Shown here: positions 1 to 8,293 of the stretch, piece by piece
Layout: every line of letters begins with the position of its first letter
Numbering within the stretch: position 1 is the stretch's first letter
Source: Paracoccus sp. SCSIO 75233
Lineage (GTDB): Bacteria > Pseudomonadota > Alphaproteobacteria > Rhodobacterales > Rhodobacteraceae
Direction: 5' to 3'
DNA: 64,000 nucleotides
Assembly (NCBI RefSeq): GCF_027912675.1
Contig: NZ_CP115757.1
Location: 930,001-994,000, forward strand
Translations under genes and position numbers: made by a program
The notes under the pieces: model-generated
Databases searched by the model: none
What the model was told of the DNA's origin: nothing
Seen by the model: the letters and a program-made list of their open reading frames with translations, nothing else

Positions 1-326
1 TTGTAGTCCATGCCGCGTGGCTTCAGGATCAGCCGTTCGAAGGTTTCAAGAAATGCGGCCTTCTGGGTGGTGAACATGTCCAGCCCATGCGCGATTCCGT
101 CCTGGCTGACATGTTCGATCAGCGCGGCTTTCATGTCGGGGTCGTTATGGCCGTAATTCAGCGAAGAACACCCGGCGAGGAAGTCGATATAATCACGCCC
201 GTCCGCATCCGTCATCACCGATCCGCTCGCGCGGGTAAACACGGTCGGAAAGCTGCGGCAATAGGAACGCGCCTCGGATTCGCGGCGCTCGAAAATAGCG
301 GTGTCGGCCGTCTTGTCAGTCGGCAT
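1..326 (-). CDS. ectB: Diaminobutyrate--2-oxoglutarate aminotransferase EctB, N-terminal part (cut by window edge)
   Basis: This is the start of a class III PLP aminotransferase; the C-terminal three quarters lie beyond the left edge. The visible product begins MPTDKTADTAIFERRESEAR and runs through RSFPTVFTRASGS, DADGRDYIDFLAGCSSLNYGHN and the DGIAHGLDMFTT stretch, which is the signature N-terminus of EctB. The enzyme makes L-2,4-diaminobutyrate from aspartate semialdehyde, the first step of ectoine synthesis in the cytoplasm. It lies 55 bases downstream of ectA on the same strand, the usual ectABC order, so ectC is expected off the edge. The ATG at 326 follows a GAGGTAACTCC-type ribosome site. 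Identity is recognised from sequence; the partner genes are inferred. Confidence 0.93.
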   Translation of the reverse strand, partial: MPTDKTADTAIFERRESEARSYCRSFPTVFTRASGSVMTDADGRDYIDFLAGCSSLNYGHNDPDMKAALIEHVSQDGIAHGLDMFTTQKAAFLETFERLILKPRGMDY

Positions 327-381
327 GGAGTTACCTCGGGAGTTTTGAAAAGGGGGAGGAGTAATCGGCGGCGGGGCCGGA

Positions 382-912
382 TCAGGCCGCCTGCGCCACC
401 GGGGCCGGAAAGTGGATCGTGACCATGTGTTCGGTGGCGTGCTCGCCGTCGAAATGGTCGTCTTTCCTGAAATGCGGCTCGTCGGTCAGCCGCGCATTGT
501 GCCGCTCCGCAAGGCTGCGGAACAGGCCCCAGCTTGCATCATTGTCGCGGGTGATCGTGGTCTTGAGATGCAGCACGCCCGCCATGTCGTCGCGCGACAG
601 AAGCTTGTCCAGCATCCGGCCAGCAAGGCCGAGACCGCGCGCCTCTTCCGAAACGGCGACCTGCCAGACGAACAGCGTGTCCGGCGCATCGGGCAGAAGA
701 TAGCCGGAGATCCAGCCGACCGCTACGCCGTTACGCTCTGCCAGGATGCAGGTATCTGCGAAATGATCGCACTGGATCAGATTGCAGTACATGCTGTTTT
801 CGTCCAGCGGCTTGCAGGACTTGATCAGCTCCCAGATATTGCTGCCGTCCTCCGATTCCGGCTTGCGGAAGGTCAGCGTGTCAGGGGTGTTGCTGTCGAT
901 CATGTCTTTCAT
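382..912 (-). CDS. ectA: L-2,4-diaminobutyrate acetyltransferase EctA
   Basis: A GNAT-fold acetyltransferase of 176 residues, the normal EctA length. It transfers acetyl from acetyl-CoA to diaminobutyrate, giving N-gamma-acetyl-diaminobutyrate, the second step of ectoine synthesis. Visible hallmarks are the N-terminal FRKPESEDG and WELIKSCKPLDENSMY blocks typical of EctA, and the acetyl-CoA binding motif near VWQVAVSEEARGLGLAGRML (about residues 82-101). A GAGG ribosome site lies about 8 bases before the ATG. It leads the ectAB transcript and faces a MarR-type regulator across a 228-base control region, the arrangement known for EctR-controlled ectoine operons. Osmotic control is inferred from that context. 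Confidence 0.96.
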   Translation of the reverse strand: MKDMIDSNTPDTLTFRKPESEDGSNIWELIKSCKPLDENSMYCNLIQCDHFADTCILAERNGVAVGWISGYLLPDAPDTLFVWQVAVSEEARGLGLAGRMLDKLLSRDDMAGVLHLKTTITRDNDASWGLFRSLAERHNARLTDEPHFRKDDHFDGEHATEHMVTIHFPAPVAQAA

Positions 913-941
913 GCCGTGAGCCTCAAATTACTTCGAGTAGC

Positions 942-969
942 TAAATAACATTCCGCGCGTATTTTGCAA
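942..969 (-). promoter_or_regulatory. Candidate sigma70 promoter of ectAB
   Basis: Read on the minus strand, TTGCAA (964-969) and TATTTA (942-947) are separated by 16 bases, ahead of ectA. Just downstream of the -10 lies TTCGAGT (932-938 on the plus strand). Its inverted copy ACTCGAA occurs at 1060-1066 near ectR. This pair could be the EctR operator, but neither element has been tested; the hexamers are only moderate matches. Confidence 0.4.
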
Positions 970-1140
970 CCGCAGAACCGCATTTCACGCGTTCACAGCA
1001 GGTTTAAAGGCGATTTCGTGCAGCTATTGCTGGATGTTTCGGAAAGTTAATTTTTTGTAACTCGAATGATTAACGCGGTGATTGACCGGGCCGGAAGAAT
1101 GCGGAATATGGTCAGGCTGGTTATCGGAGGGGTTAACTGC

Positions 1141-1605
1141 TTGGACCGCATAGATGTTTGCCTGATCGCGCTTCGGCGGATTCTGCGCGCGGCGGAGTTG
1201 CATGGCAAGGAACTGGCGCAGTCGGCGGGGATGACGCCCGTGCAGCTTCGGGTGGTGCAGATCGTGGCGGAGACCGGGACCAGCACCGGCGGGGCCATCG
1301 CCAAGCGGATGCATGTGGCGCCCGCGACGGTGACGGCGATGATCGACAAGCTGGAACGGGCAGGCCATGTCACGCGCCAGCCCAGCCCGACGGATCGCCG
1401 CCAGACGCTGATTGCGCTGACCGAACAGGGCCGGACGGCGCTGGAGCGAGCGCCGGACGCCTTGCAGCAGCGCTTCGCCGCGGATTTCGAGGCGCTGCCG
1501 GATTGGGAGCAGGCGATGATCGTGTCGGTGCTGGAACGTGTCGCGCTGATGCTGGACATGCCGGAAGGCGGGCAGGGGGCGGTGCTTTATCCGGGCGAAC
1601 TCTGA
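1141..1605 (+). CDS. ectR: MarR-family regulator, probable EctR
   Basis: A winged-helix MarR protein of about 154 residues. The sequence shows the MarR core: AGMTPVQLRVVQIVAE (first helices), GGAIAKRMHVAPATVTAMIDKLE (recognition helix) and the wing SPTDRRQTLIALTEQGR. MarR regulators divergent from ectABC are known as EctR repressors, which fits its position facing ectA. I chose the TTG at 1141 because a strong GGAGGGG site sits 9 bases upstream and the product then begins LDRIDVCLIALRRILRA, the normal start of the fold. An ATG at 1066 in the same frame would add 25 residues with no ribosome site and no family resemblance. Ligand is unknown. Confidence 0.8.
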   Translation: MDRIDVCLIALRRILRAAELHGKELAQSAGMTPVQLRVVQIVAETGTSTGGAIAKRMHVAPATVTAMIDKLERAGHVTRQPSPTDRRQTLIALTEQGRTALERAPDALQQRFAADFEALPDWEQAMIVSVLERVALMLDMPEGGQGAVLYPGEL

Positions 1606-1683
1606 AGGCGCGATAATAGGCCGGAATGAAACGCCCGGTCTTCGCGCTTGCATTCGGTTTGGAAATCCCGGCAGGTTTCGGTT

Positions 1684-2307
1684 ATGAAAGACGCATATTC
1701 ACTGATTGTCGATGCCATGGATGCCGGGGAGTATCAGCCCGGTGACCGGCTGGTGGAGGCCGAGCTGGCTGAGCGGTTCGGGGTGTCCCGAACCCCGGTG
1801 CGCGAGGCTTTGCAGCGGCTGGAAACTCAGTCGATGGTCAAGCGGGACGGGCGTTCGCTGATCGTCTCGACGCTGGATCACAACCAGTTGTCGGAGCTGT
1901 ATATCGTGCGGACGGAGCTGGAGGCGCTGGCCGCGCGGCTGGCCGCCCGCCACGCGACGCCGGAGGAAATCCGGGTGCTGCAATCCATGATCGACGAGGA
2001 CATGACCCGGCTTGACGATGCCGATGCGCTGGCGCGCTCGAACCGGCGCTTTCATCATCAGATCCATCTCGCCTCGCATAACCGCTATCTCGTGCAGCAG
2101 CTTGATATGGTGCATCGCAATATGGCGCTGATGGCGCGTACTTCGCTTGCGGTCGAAGGGCGCAGCAAGACCGCGCTGGCGGAGCATCAGGCGATTGTCG
2201 ATGCGCTGAAATCCGGCGAGGGGGTGGCGGCGGAGGAGGCGCTGCGCAACCATATCTCGCGCGCGTTCGAGACAAGGCTGCGTGAGGATGCGCGGCGCGA
2301 CCGGTGA
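1684..2307 (+). CDS. GntR-family (FCD domain) transcriptional regulator
   Basis: A FadR-subgroup GntR regulator of 207 residues. The N-terminal winged helix shows the canonical PGDRLVEAELAERFGVSRTP followed by VREALQRLE (about residues 18-46). The C-terminal FCD domain carries the metal-ligand pattern: RRFHHQIHLASHN, then AEHQAIVDAL and a late NHISRAFE. These regulators usually respond to small carboxylates or amino acids, but nothing here identifies the effector. The ATG at 1684 begins right at the domain; an in-frame TTG at 1648 has no better ribosome site. It overlaps the next gene by 4 bases, so the two are probably cotranscribed although no functional link is evident. Confidence 0.88.
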   Translation: MKDAYSLIVDAMDAGEYQPGDRLVEAELAERFGVSRTPVREALQRLETQSMVKRDGRSLIVSTLDHNQLSELYIVRTELEALAARLAARHATPEEIRVLQSMIDEDMTRLDDADALARSNRRFHHQIHLASHNRYLVQQLDMVHRNMALMARTSLAVEGRSKTALAEHQAIVDALKSGEGVAAEEALRNHISRAFETRLREDARRDR

Positions 2308-2927
2308 GGGTGATCGCGGACAACGCCGATCTGGCCGAGGGGGCGGCACATCTGGCAAGCGTCTGTCCGGTCTGGGCCGCGACGCTGCCGGGGCTGGATC
2401 TGCCGCTTCGCCGACGCGATGACGGGTTCGGCGCGATCCTTGATGCGATTATCGGGCAGCAGATTTCCATTGCGGCGGCGGCGGCGATCCTGACGCGGCT
2501 GGAGGCGGCGGGGCTGACCGAACCGGCGGCGATCCGGGCTGCGGGCGCGGACGGGCTGCGCGATTGTGGCGTGTCGCGCCCGAAGATCCGCTATCTTCTG
2601 GGCATTGTGGAGAACGAACCCGACTGGGCCGCGCTGCGCAACGCCCCGGATGAGGAGGCGATTGCGATACTGGTCGCGCTGCCCGGCATCGGGCGCTGGA
2701 CGGCGGAGATCTATCTCGCCTTCGCTTTGGGCCGGAGCGACGCGTTCCCGGCGGGCGATCTGGCCTTGCAGGAGGCGGCGAAGCTGCTCTACGGCCTCGA
2801 CGAACGCCCCGCACCCAAGGCGCTTGAGGCGATGGCGGAGCCGTGGCGTCCTTGGCGCTCGGTCGCGGCGCGGGGGCTCTGGGCCTATTACCGGGTCGCG
2901 AAAGGGCGCGAGGGCGTGCGGTCGTAA
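2304..2927 (+). CDS. DNA-3-methyladenine glycosylase II (AlkA-like, HhH-GPD)
   Basis: A base-excision repair glycosylase of 207 residues that removes alkylated bases from DNA. The helix-hairpin-helix plus GPD motif is visible as LPGIGRWTAEIYLAFALGRSD followed by FPAGDLAL, where the last Asp is the expected catalytic residue (about residue 151). Upstream, AIIGQQISIAAAAAILTRLE is the conserved glycosylase helix. There is no N-terminal Ada-like or AlkA beta domain, so it is the short bacterial form. It begins with GTG inside the stop of the GntR gene (GTGA overlap). Exact substrate range cannot be read from sequence. Confidence 0.88.
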   Translation: MRVIADNADLAEGAAHLASVCPVWAATLPGLDLPLRRRDDGFGAILDAIIGQQISIAAAAAILTRLEAAGLTEPAAIRAAGADGLRDCGVSRPKIRYLLGIVENEPDWAALRNAPDEEAIAILVALPGIGRWTAEIYLAFALGRSDAFPAGDLALQEAAKLLYGLDERPAPKALEAMAEPWRPWRSVAARGLWAYYRVAKGREGVRS

Positions 2928-2957
2928 TCGCCACCGTCATCCGCCGGTCGCAAGGGC

Positions 2958-4127
2958 TTACCGCGCGGCGAGCTGGGTGATCAGATCATTCGCGAATTGC
3001 GCAATCAGCGCGGATGCCGCGAAGTCGAATTGATTGACCGCCACAAAGACCCCGATATCCCCGCTGGGTGCAAAGGCGTGATAAAGGAACATCCCCTGCA
3101 AGCCGCCCGCCTTCTGAAGGATCAGGGGTCGGTTGCCGTCCGGCTGCATGACGATCCAGCCAAGCGCCATAGCGTCCATCTCGCCGGATTCATCGAAGCC
3201 GAACACCGGCGAAAGCCCGTCCCGGTTCACATATGGGGCGTGATCCAGAAGCCGAGTTTCGGCCCACGCGTCACCCTCATCGAGGTGCCATTCCAGCCAG
3301 GTCAGAATATCGTTGGCCGTGGAGTATAGCCCGCTTGCCCCGGCCATCGCGGGGCCGCTTGGCACATCGGGCAGTGCTTCGCCGTCGAAACCGTGGCCGG
3401 ACATCATGCGTCGCCCCTCCATCCCCGCAAAGCCGGTGCTGTCGAGGCCCAGCGGATCGAGAATGCGCTTTTGCAGCAGCGTGGGGTAGGGCTCGCCCGC
3501 AGCCCCGCCCAGTGCCGCTGCGAGCATGTCGAAGCCGAAATTGGAATAAAGCCCGCCGGTGCCAGCCGGGAAAAGCTGCTTGTCGTCGGACAGCGCGGCG
3601 AAATAGGCGTCAAGCGTGATGGTGGAAAACGGATCATCCTCGTCCACCTCCCGCTCCAGCTCCCTTGGCAGTCCCGATGTATGGGTGGCAAGGTCGATCA
3701 GCCGGATCGGCCGGTCGCCTTTTCGGGGAACGTCGATGTCGGGCAGATGCGAGGCGAGCGTGTCGGTCAGCCCGATGCTGCCCTCAGCCGCCATATCGGC
3801 CAGAACTGCGCCGGTGAACACCTTTGTGATCGAGCCGACCCGCATCTGCGTGTCGCCGTCGGGTGTCTCGCCATTCCCGCGTCTGGTCTCGCCGAAGCCG
3901 AATACCACGCGCTGCCCGCCCTGCACGGCACCGATCACCAGCCCCGGCACGCCGGTTTCGAGGAACAGCACCTGCCCGGTGAAGGATACCGTGTCGTCGA
4001 GCAGTGCCGATTGAGCCTGCGCGGGGGCGGACCAACCCGGATGCGCCAGCAGCAAAACAGGAAGAAACGCCCGCCGGAGGAATTTGTTTATCTGCATGAA
4101 TGATCGCTGCCGATGAAAGTTGAACAT
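2958..4127 (-). CDS. Serine hydrolase of the beta-lactamase/PBP class C family
   Basis: A secreted or periplasmic serine hydrolase of up to 389 residues. A signal peptide follows a basic start (FLRRAFLPVLLLAHPGW, then APAQAQS). The active site shows the class C pattern: SITK (Ser99 nucleophile, Lys102), YSN in GGLYSNFGFDML, and a late LQKAGGLQG in the place of the KTG/HxG box. Members are esterases, D-aminopeptidases or beta-lactamase-like enzymes, and the substrate cannot be told. An in-frame Met 30 bases downstream (start 4097) places the signal peptide better; neither start has a strong ribosome site. It is convergent with the glycosylase gene. Confidence 0.82.
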   Translation of the reverse strand: MFNFHRQRSFMQINKFLRRAFLPVLLLAHPGWSAPAQAQSALLDDTVSFTGQVLFLETGVPGLVIGAVQGGQRVVFGFGETRRGNGETPDGDTQMRVGSITKVFTGAVLADMAAEGSIGLTDTLASHLPDIDVPRKGDRPIRLIDLATHTSGLPRELEREVDEDDPFSTITLDAYFAALSDDKQLFPAGTGGLYSNFGFDMLAAALGGAAGEPYPTLLQKRILDPLGLDSTGFAGMEGRRMMSGHGFDGEALPDVPSGPAMAGASGLYSTANDILTWLEWHLDEGDAWAETRLLDHAPYVNRDGLSPVFGFDESGEMDAMALGWIVMQPDGNRPLILQKAGGLQGMFLYHAFAPSGDIGVFVAVNQFDFAASALIAQFANDLITQLAAR

Positions 4128-4229
4128 GCCGCACCGGCACAGGGTGACGACGCCGATACCGTAACATCCGACAATATGATCAATAAGGCAAATGCCGTGG
4201 CTTCATGGCGTTACGGATTTCAAACGCGA

Positions 4230-4255
4230 AAGGCCCGGCGATATAGCCGGGCCTT
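4230..4255 (-). terminator. Rho-independent terminator of the OmpA-family gene
   Basis: A GC-rich stem, AAGGCCCGGC paired with GCCGGGCCTT around a 6-base loop. On the minus strand it is followed by TTTCGCGTTTG and sits just after the stop of the gene at 4273-6294. Confidence 0.75.
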
Positions 4256-4272
4256 CCTCATATTGTCCTGCG

Positions 4273-6294
4273 TTACTGCGCCGAGGCCAGCAGATCGGTG
4301 ATCCGGCGGACGGAGGCGCGGCGGTTCTCCCGCTCATCCGCCAGCGTCGGGATCTTCAGATATTCCTCGCCGTAACCCTGCACGACAAGGTTCTCCGGCG
4401 GCACATCGAAATATTCCGACAGCGCCAGCGCCACAGATTCCGCGCGGCGATCCGACAGGGCCAGATTATAGGTCGCGCTGCCGACGGCATCGGTGTGCCC
4501 CTCGATCAGGAAGATTTCGCGGGGGTTCTGCGCGATGCTTTCCTCCAGCACCGACCCGAGCGTTGCCAGCTGGCGGGCCTGATCGGGGTTGATCGCGGCA
4601 GAGCCGGTGTCGAAGGTGATCGCGTCGATATCGACCGGGGCGACAAGATTGCGGACCTCGGGGATGGAGCGCACCTGAGTCAGGGTGAAACGCCGGTCGA
4701 TGGCGGCCTCGCGCGCCAGCGCTTCGCGCAGCGCGGCTTCGGTCGTCGGCGCGGTATCGGCGCTTGGTGCCGGCGCTTGCGGCAACTCGGCCAGCTCGAC
4801 CGGCGGCACTTCGACGGATTCGTCGATCAGCACGGTTTCGGTCCCGTCCGGGGCGATATGAACCCGGCGCAGCACCGACAGATCGGCGGCGCGGATGGTC
4901 ACGATCTGCGAGCCATCGGGACGGGTCACGATAGTGCGGGAGGAGCCGTCGGAATAATTCTCCGTTTGCATCTCGTTGCCGGCCTGCCGCAGCAGGGCGT
5001 TGTCGTCCTTCAGCACCTGCTGGCTGCCATCCTCGCGGGTGACGATGACCCGGTCGCCGGTGTTCAGCGCCACCTCGCGATTGCCGTTGAGCATCTGCCC
5101 GACGGCGAGCGCGCCAAGCCCGACCAGAGCGGCGCGGGCGAGATCGTTGCTGTCGTTATCGCCGTCATCCGATGCCCCGCTGCCGCCTTCGCTGGCCTGA
5201 CGGATCGCATCGGTCAGAGTGGTGGCGAAATCCTCGGACGAACTGCGCGCCTCGTCTTCGGCCACGGTTTCGGTGACGGTTTCGCCCTCACCCTGCTGCG
5301 CGGTCAGGGCGGCGGCGGTCGGGGCCGCGGCCTCGGCGGCTTCGCGGGCCGCTTCGGTGTTGGAGCCGCGGGCGCGCATCTTTCCGTCTTCGCCCACGAC
5401 ATAGACCTGCTGGACGGCGCGGCCCATGATGATCCGTCCGTCCTCGGTCACCTCCGCCGCCACGCCGCGCGGGCTCAGCAGCGAAATCCCCTCGGCGCAA
5501 GGCCGGTCGGCACCATCCGCGCAGACCAGATCGTCGGCGGTCAGGCCCTCGGAGATTTCCTGCTGAAGAAGCGCCGAAAGCTGCGGCATATGTTCGGCCC
5601 GCTCCCGGTGATACTGATCGGCAAAGCGAGGTTCGACACGGTGTTCGTCATTGGCGTAGCTGTCGCTGATCGCGGGTGCGGCAGGTTCGTCATCCAGCAC
5701 CGATTCCGCCGCCTGCGCCGCCGCGATCTGGGCTGCGATTTCGGCCTCGCGTTCGGCTGCCTCCCGGGCGGCTTCGGCGGTCTGTTCTGCCGTCGCCTCA
5801 GCCTGCTGGTTCTGCTGAGCGGTGTCGTCGGCGGCGCTGTCATCGGCTTCATCCTCGGGTGCATCCGCTTCAGCCTGCACCTGCGCGGCACGGGCCTGCG
5901 CAGCGGCCAGCCGTGCTTCCGCCAGTTCAGCAAGATCGTTTCCACGGACCATCGGCTGACCATTCTGTACCGTGAACGGTTGCAGGTTCTGCGGTGCGAG
6001 GATCATCTGGCCATCGGAGTTAAGCTGCACCGATACGCCAGCCGGTGTCATCAGCGGCATGTCATCGGCACAGGGCCGCGCCGATCCGTCAAGGCAGCTC
6101 AATTGCTCCTGGGTCAGCCCCGCGCGGCGTTCGGCCTGAAGGATGCTGTTCAGCGGCGGCATCTGCTCGGCCCGTGGTCCGGCCTGTGCGGTGAATTCCT
6201 CGGGCGGCAGGATAATCTCGGCATGGGCCGGGGTGAGGAGGCCGAAGGAAAAGAATGCGGCAATGGCTGTGGAATTGGCGGTGAAGCGGCCCAT
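4273..6294 (-). CDS. OmpA-family protein with duplicated N-terminal module and coiled-coil linker
   Basis: A 673-residue envelope protein. A signal peptide ends near AHAE (residue 26). The C-terminus (about 553-665) is an OmpA peptidoglycan-binding domain: ITFDTGSAAINPDQARQL, IEGHTDAVGSATYNLALSDRRA and the closing ENRRASVRRI. Residues about 42-119 and 232-311 are two copies of one module, each with a C-x-DG-x2-RPCA motif and a following GV/DG hairpin. Between them lies an Ala/Glu/Gln-rich helical stretch (122-200), probably coiled coil. A short hydrophobic segment near 387-402 might be membrane-associated. It likely ties the outer envelope to peptidoglycan; the role of the repeated module is unknown to me. 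It is a single-gene unit with its own terminator. Confidence 0.85.
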   Translation of the reverse strand: MGRFTANSTAIAAFFSFGLLTPAHAEIILPPEEFTAQAGPRAEQMPPLNSILQAERRAGLTQEQLSCLDGSARPCADDMPLMTPAGVSVQLNSDGQMILAPQNLQPFTVQNGQPMVRGNDLAELAEARLAAAQARAAQVQAEADAPEDEADDSAADDTAQQNQQAEATAEQTAEAAREAAEREAEIAAQIAAAQAAESVLDDEPAAPAISDSYANDEHRVEPRFADQYHRERAEHMPQLSALLQQEISEGLTADDLVCADGADRPCAEGISLLSPRGVAAEVTEDGRIIMGRAVQQVYVVGEDGKMRARGSNTEAAREAAEAAAPTAAALTAQQGEGETVTETVAEDEARSSSEDFATTLTDAIRQASEGGSGASDDGDNDSNDLARAALVGLGALAVGQMLNGNREVALNTGDRVIVTREDGSQQVLKDDNALLRQAGNEMQTENYSDGSSRTIVTRPDGSQIVTIRAADLSVLRRVHIAPDGTETVLIDESVEVPPVELAELPQAPAPSADTAPTTEAALREALAREAAIDRRFTLTQVRSIPEVRNLVAPVDIDAITFDTGSAAINPDQARQLATLGSVLEESIAQNPREIFLIEGHTDAVGSATYNLALSDRRAESVALALSEYFDVPPENLVVQGYGEEYLKIPTLADERENRRASVRRITDLLASAQ

Positions 6295-6455
6295 AGGGTC
6301 CTCCCTGACGATCTGGTTTGGTCTGCACAGTAACGGCAGCCCGCACGCATCGTTCCCAAAATCTGCGTGAGCGATCTGTGAGCAAAGAAAAATCCCGCAC
6401 GGGCGATGCGGGTTTGGCTGTCAAGGAACAGACGCGGTTATGCCGCAAGCGAAAA

Positions 6456-6586
6456 GGGGGCTTCCGCCCCCGTCCTCCGGACTCCCCCGAGGATATTTGC
6501 GCCAGCGTGAGAGCCGCGCCGTTTCAGCCTGGCGGAAATATCCTGGGGTGAATTGACGCGTAGCGGCAAGAGGGGCAAAGCCCCTC
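6456..6586. repeat. REP-like cluster of inverted repeats
   Basis: Three nested palindromes lie between two genes. GGGGG-cttc-CGCCCCC-type hairpin at 6456-6471. A long inverted pair at 6484-6505 and 6528-6547 (CCCCCGAGGATATTTGCGCC against GGCGGAAATATCCTGGGG, one mismatch and one bulge-like difference). GAGGGGCAAAGCCCCTC at 6570-6586. From general knowledge, elements containing CCCCGAGGATATTT recur many times in Rhodobacterales genomes next to gene ends. A separate small hairpin CCCGCA/TGCGGG lies at about 6393-6412. Confidence 0.7.
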
Positions 6587-6595
6587 ACGACAGGA

Positions 6596-7435
6596 TCAGA
6601 TGCCGTCGCCGACGAAGGCTTTCTCGACCACGAATTCCTTCGGCTCGGAGTTTGCGCCCTCGCGCAGGCCGAAACCTTCCAGAACCGCTTTCACATCGAC
6701 GTTGAAGGCAAGGCTGCCGCAGATCATGGCGCGGTCCTCTTCGGGGTTCATCGCGGGCAGGCCGAGATCGGCGAACACCTTGCCGGAGGTCATATTGTCG
6801 GTGATCCGTCCCATCAGCGGCGAATCCTCGCGGGTGGTGGTCGGGTAGTAGAGCAACCGGTCGGCGAAGCTTTCGCCGTAAAGCTCGGTCAGCAGCGGGT
6901 CGTTACGCAGGTTTTCGACCAGTTCGCGGCCATAATTCAGCTCGTCGGCGGTGCGGCAGGTATGCATCATGATCACCTGCTCGAAGCGTTCATAGCTTTC
7001 CGGGTCGCGCATCAGCGAGGCAAAGGGCGCGATGCCGGTGCCGGTGGCGAGAAACCACAGTCGCTTGCCCGGCAGCAGCGCGTCGAGGACCAGCGTGCCG
7101 ACGGGTTTCGGGCGCAGGATGATCTGATCGCCTTCCTTGATATGCTGGAGCTTCGAGGTCAGCGGCCCGTCCGGCACCTTGATGGAATAGAATTCCAGCT
7201 CGTCATCCCAGTTCGGGGACGCAATGGAATAGGCGCGCAGCAGCGGTTTGCCGTTATCGCCCAGAAGCCCGATCATCACGAATTCGCCCGAGCGGAAGCG
7301 CAGCGAGGCGGGCCGGGTCACGCGGAAAGAGAACAGCCGGTCGGTCCAATGCTTCACAGCCGTCACCGTCTGCGCATCCGGCAGGGTCGGCTTTTCGCGG
7401 TTCGGGGCTTGGGTCACGGCAATATCCAGTGTCAT
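6596..7435 (-). CDS. fpr: Ferredoxin/flavodoxin--NADP+ reductase
   Basis: An FAD-binding oxidoreductase of 279 residues that moves electrons between NADPH and ferredoxin or flavodoxin. FAD-binding residues show as RAYSIASPNWDD (the RxYS motif) and the pyrophosphate-binding GPLTSKL. NADP binding shows as LATGTGIAPFASLMRDPE and ICGSLAFNVDVKAVLE. The C-terminus ends VVEKAFVGDGI, typical of the subclass I bacterial FPR family. In alphaproteobacteria these enzymes respond to oxidative stress and iron supply; here the next gene upstream encodes an IscR-like regulator, which fits an iron-sulfur or redox theme, though the 228-base gap suggests separate transcription. Confidence 0.95.
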   Translation of the reverse strand: MTLDIAVTQAPNREKPTLPDAQTVTAVKHWTDRLFSFRVTRPASLRFRSGEFVMIGLLGDNGKPLLRAYSIASPNWDDELEFYSIKVPDGPLTSKLQHIKEGDQIILRPKPVGTLVLDALLPGKRLWFLATGTGIAPFASLMRDPESYERFEQVIMMHTCRTADELNYGRELVENLRNDPLLTELYGESFADRLLYYPTTTREDSPLMGRITDNMTSGKVFADLGLPAMNPEEDRAMICGSLAFNVDVKAVLEGFGLREGANSEPKEFVVEKAFVGDGI

Positions 7436-7663
7436 CTGCGGTCCTGCGGGTTCTCTATGCCATCACGGCGCGTGGGTGAAGCCCGGTCGGGGCGTCAGAT
7501 TGTCCCGATCAGGCTGGTTCGCGTGATAATTAGAATATTTTCCGCGAATATTGCAGGGGTTCGCGGTCGATAAGGAAATTATCGGGCTTGTGTGGCTCTC
7601 GCAGGGGAATTGTCCCGTTCTCCTGCGTCGTGCGCAACCAGCCTGACGAGCCCTCTCGCCTTA

Positions 7664-8128
7664 TCAGGATTTATCGTCCACCACCGACAGGATATCCGGC
7701 ACCGCAGGGCAGGGCAGCAACTGGTTATGCGCCACATCTGCCAGCGTTGCATTATGCAGGAACACATAGACATGCGCCGACAGGCTTTGCCACAGCCGGT
7801 TGGACAGCGTCTGCGCGCGCGACCCCGACAGCCCGCCCGATGCGCCCGCGCCGACATGCAGCGCGCTGACGGTTTCATCGACGGCGGCCAGCACGTCGGA
7901 GACGCGGATTTCCGTCGCCGGGCGCGACAGCTTGTAGCCGCCCCCAGGACCGCGTGCGGATTCGACCAGACCGGCGCGGCGCAGGCGCACGAAAAGCTGT
8001 TCCAGATAGGGCAGCGAAATGCTCTGCCGTTCAGCGATATCGGCCAGCGAGGTCAGCGACTCCGTCGGCTGAAGTGCCAGATCGACAAGCGCTGCCATGC
8101 CATATCTGCCCTTGGTGGAAAGTTTCAT
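7664..8128 (-). CDS. iscR: Rrf2/IscR-family transcriptional regulator with one cysteine
   Basis: A 154-residue Rrf2 regulator that begins MKLSTKGRYGMAALVDLAL and carries the winged-helix blocks TSLADIAERQSISLPYLEQL and ARGPGGGYKLSR. Classical IscR uses three cysteines near residues 92-104 to hold a 2Fe-2S cluster; here that segment (HVGAGASGGLSGSRAQTL) has none, and the only cysteine is Cys140 in LLPCPAVPD. A single-cysteine IscR that still binds an iron-sulfur cluster and represses suf genes has been reported in Rhodobacter sphaeroides, and this looks like the same type. The suf operon itself lies 23 kb away. It faces a hydrolase gene across 165 bases. Confidence 0.85.
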   Translation of the reverse strand: MKLSTKGRYGMAALVDLALQPTESLTSLADIAERQSISLPYLEQLFVRLRRAGLVESARGPGGGYKLSRPATEIRVSDVLAAVDETVSALHVGAGASGGLSGSRAQTLSNRLWQSLSAHVYVFLHNATLADVAHNQLLPCPAVPDILSVVDDKS

Positions 8129-8293
8129 GCTCTGCTCCTCTGGCCCGAAAAGATTGACGAGCGTGCAGGGTCTGGGCTAACTGCGCCGGACTTGGCTGCT
8201 CTTGCGCAGGCTGGGGCTGGCCCACATCTTCGGTGACTGGAGATAAATGCCGCCTTTGGCTGCGTCAAGAAAACCGTTTCGCGAAGGAATGCG

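Noticed and set aside
4192..6333. 713-codon open frame antisense to the OmpA-family gene
   Set aside because: Covers a gene with clear signal peptide and OmpA domain; the antisense product has no recognisable domain.
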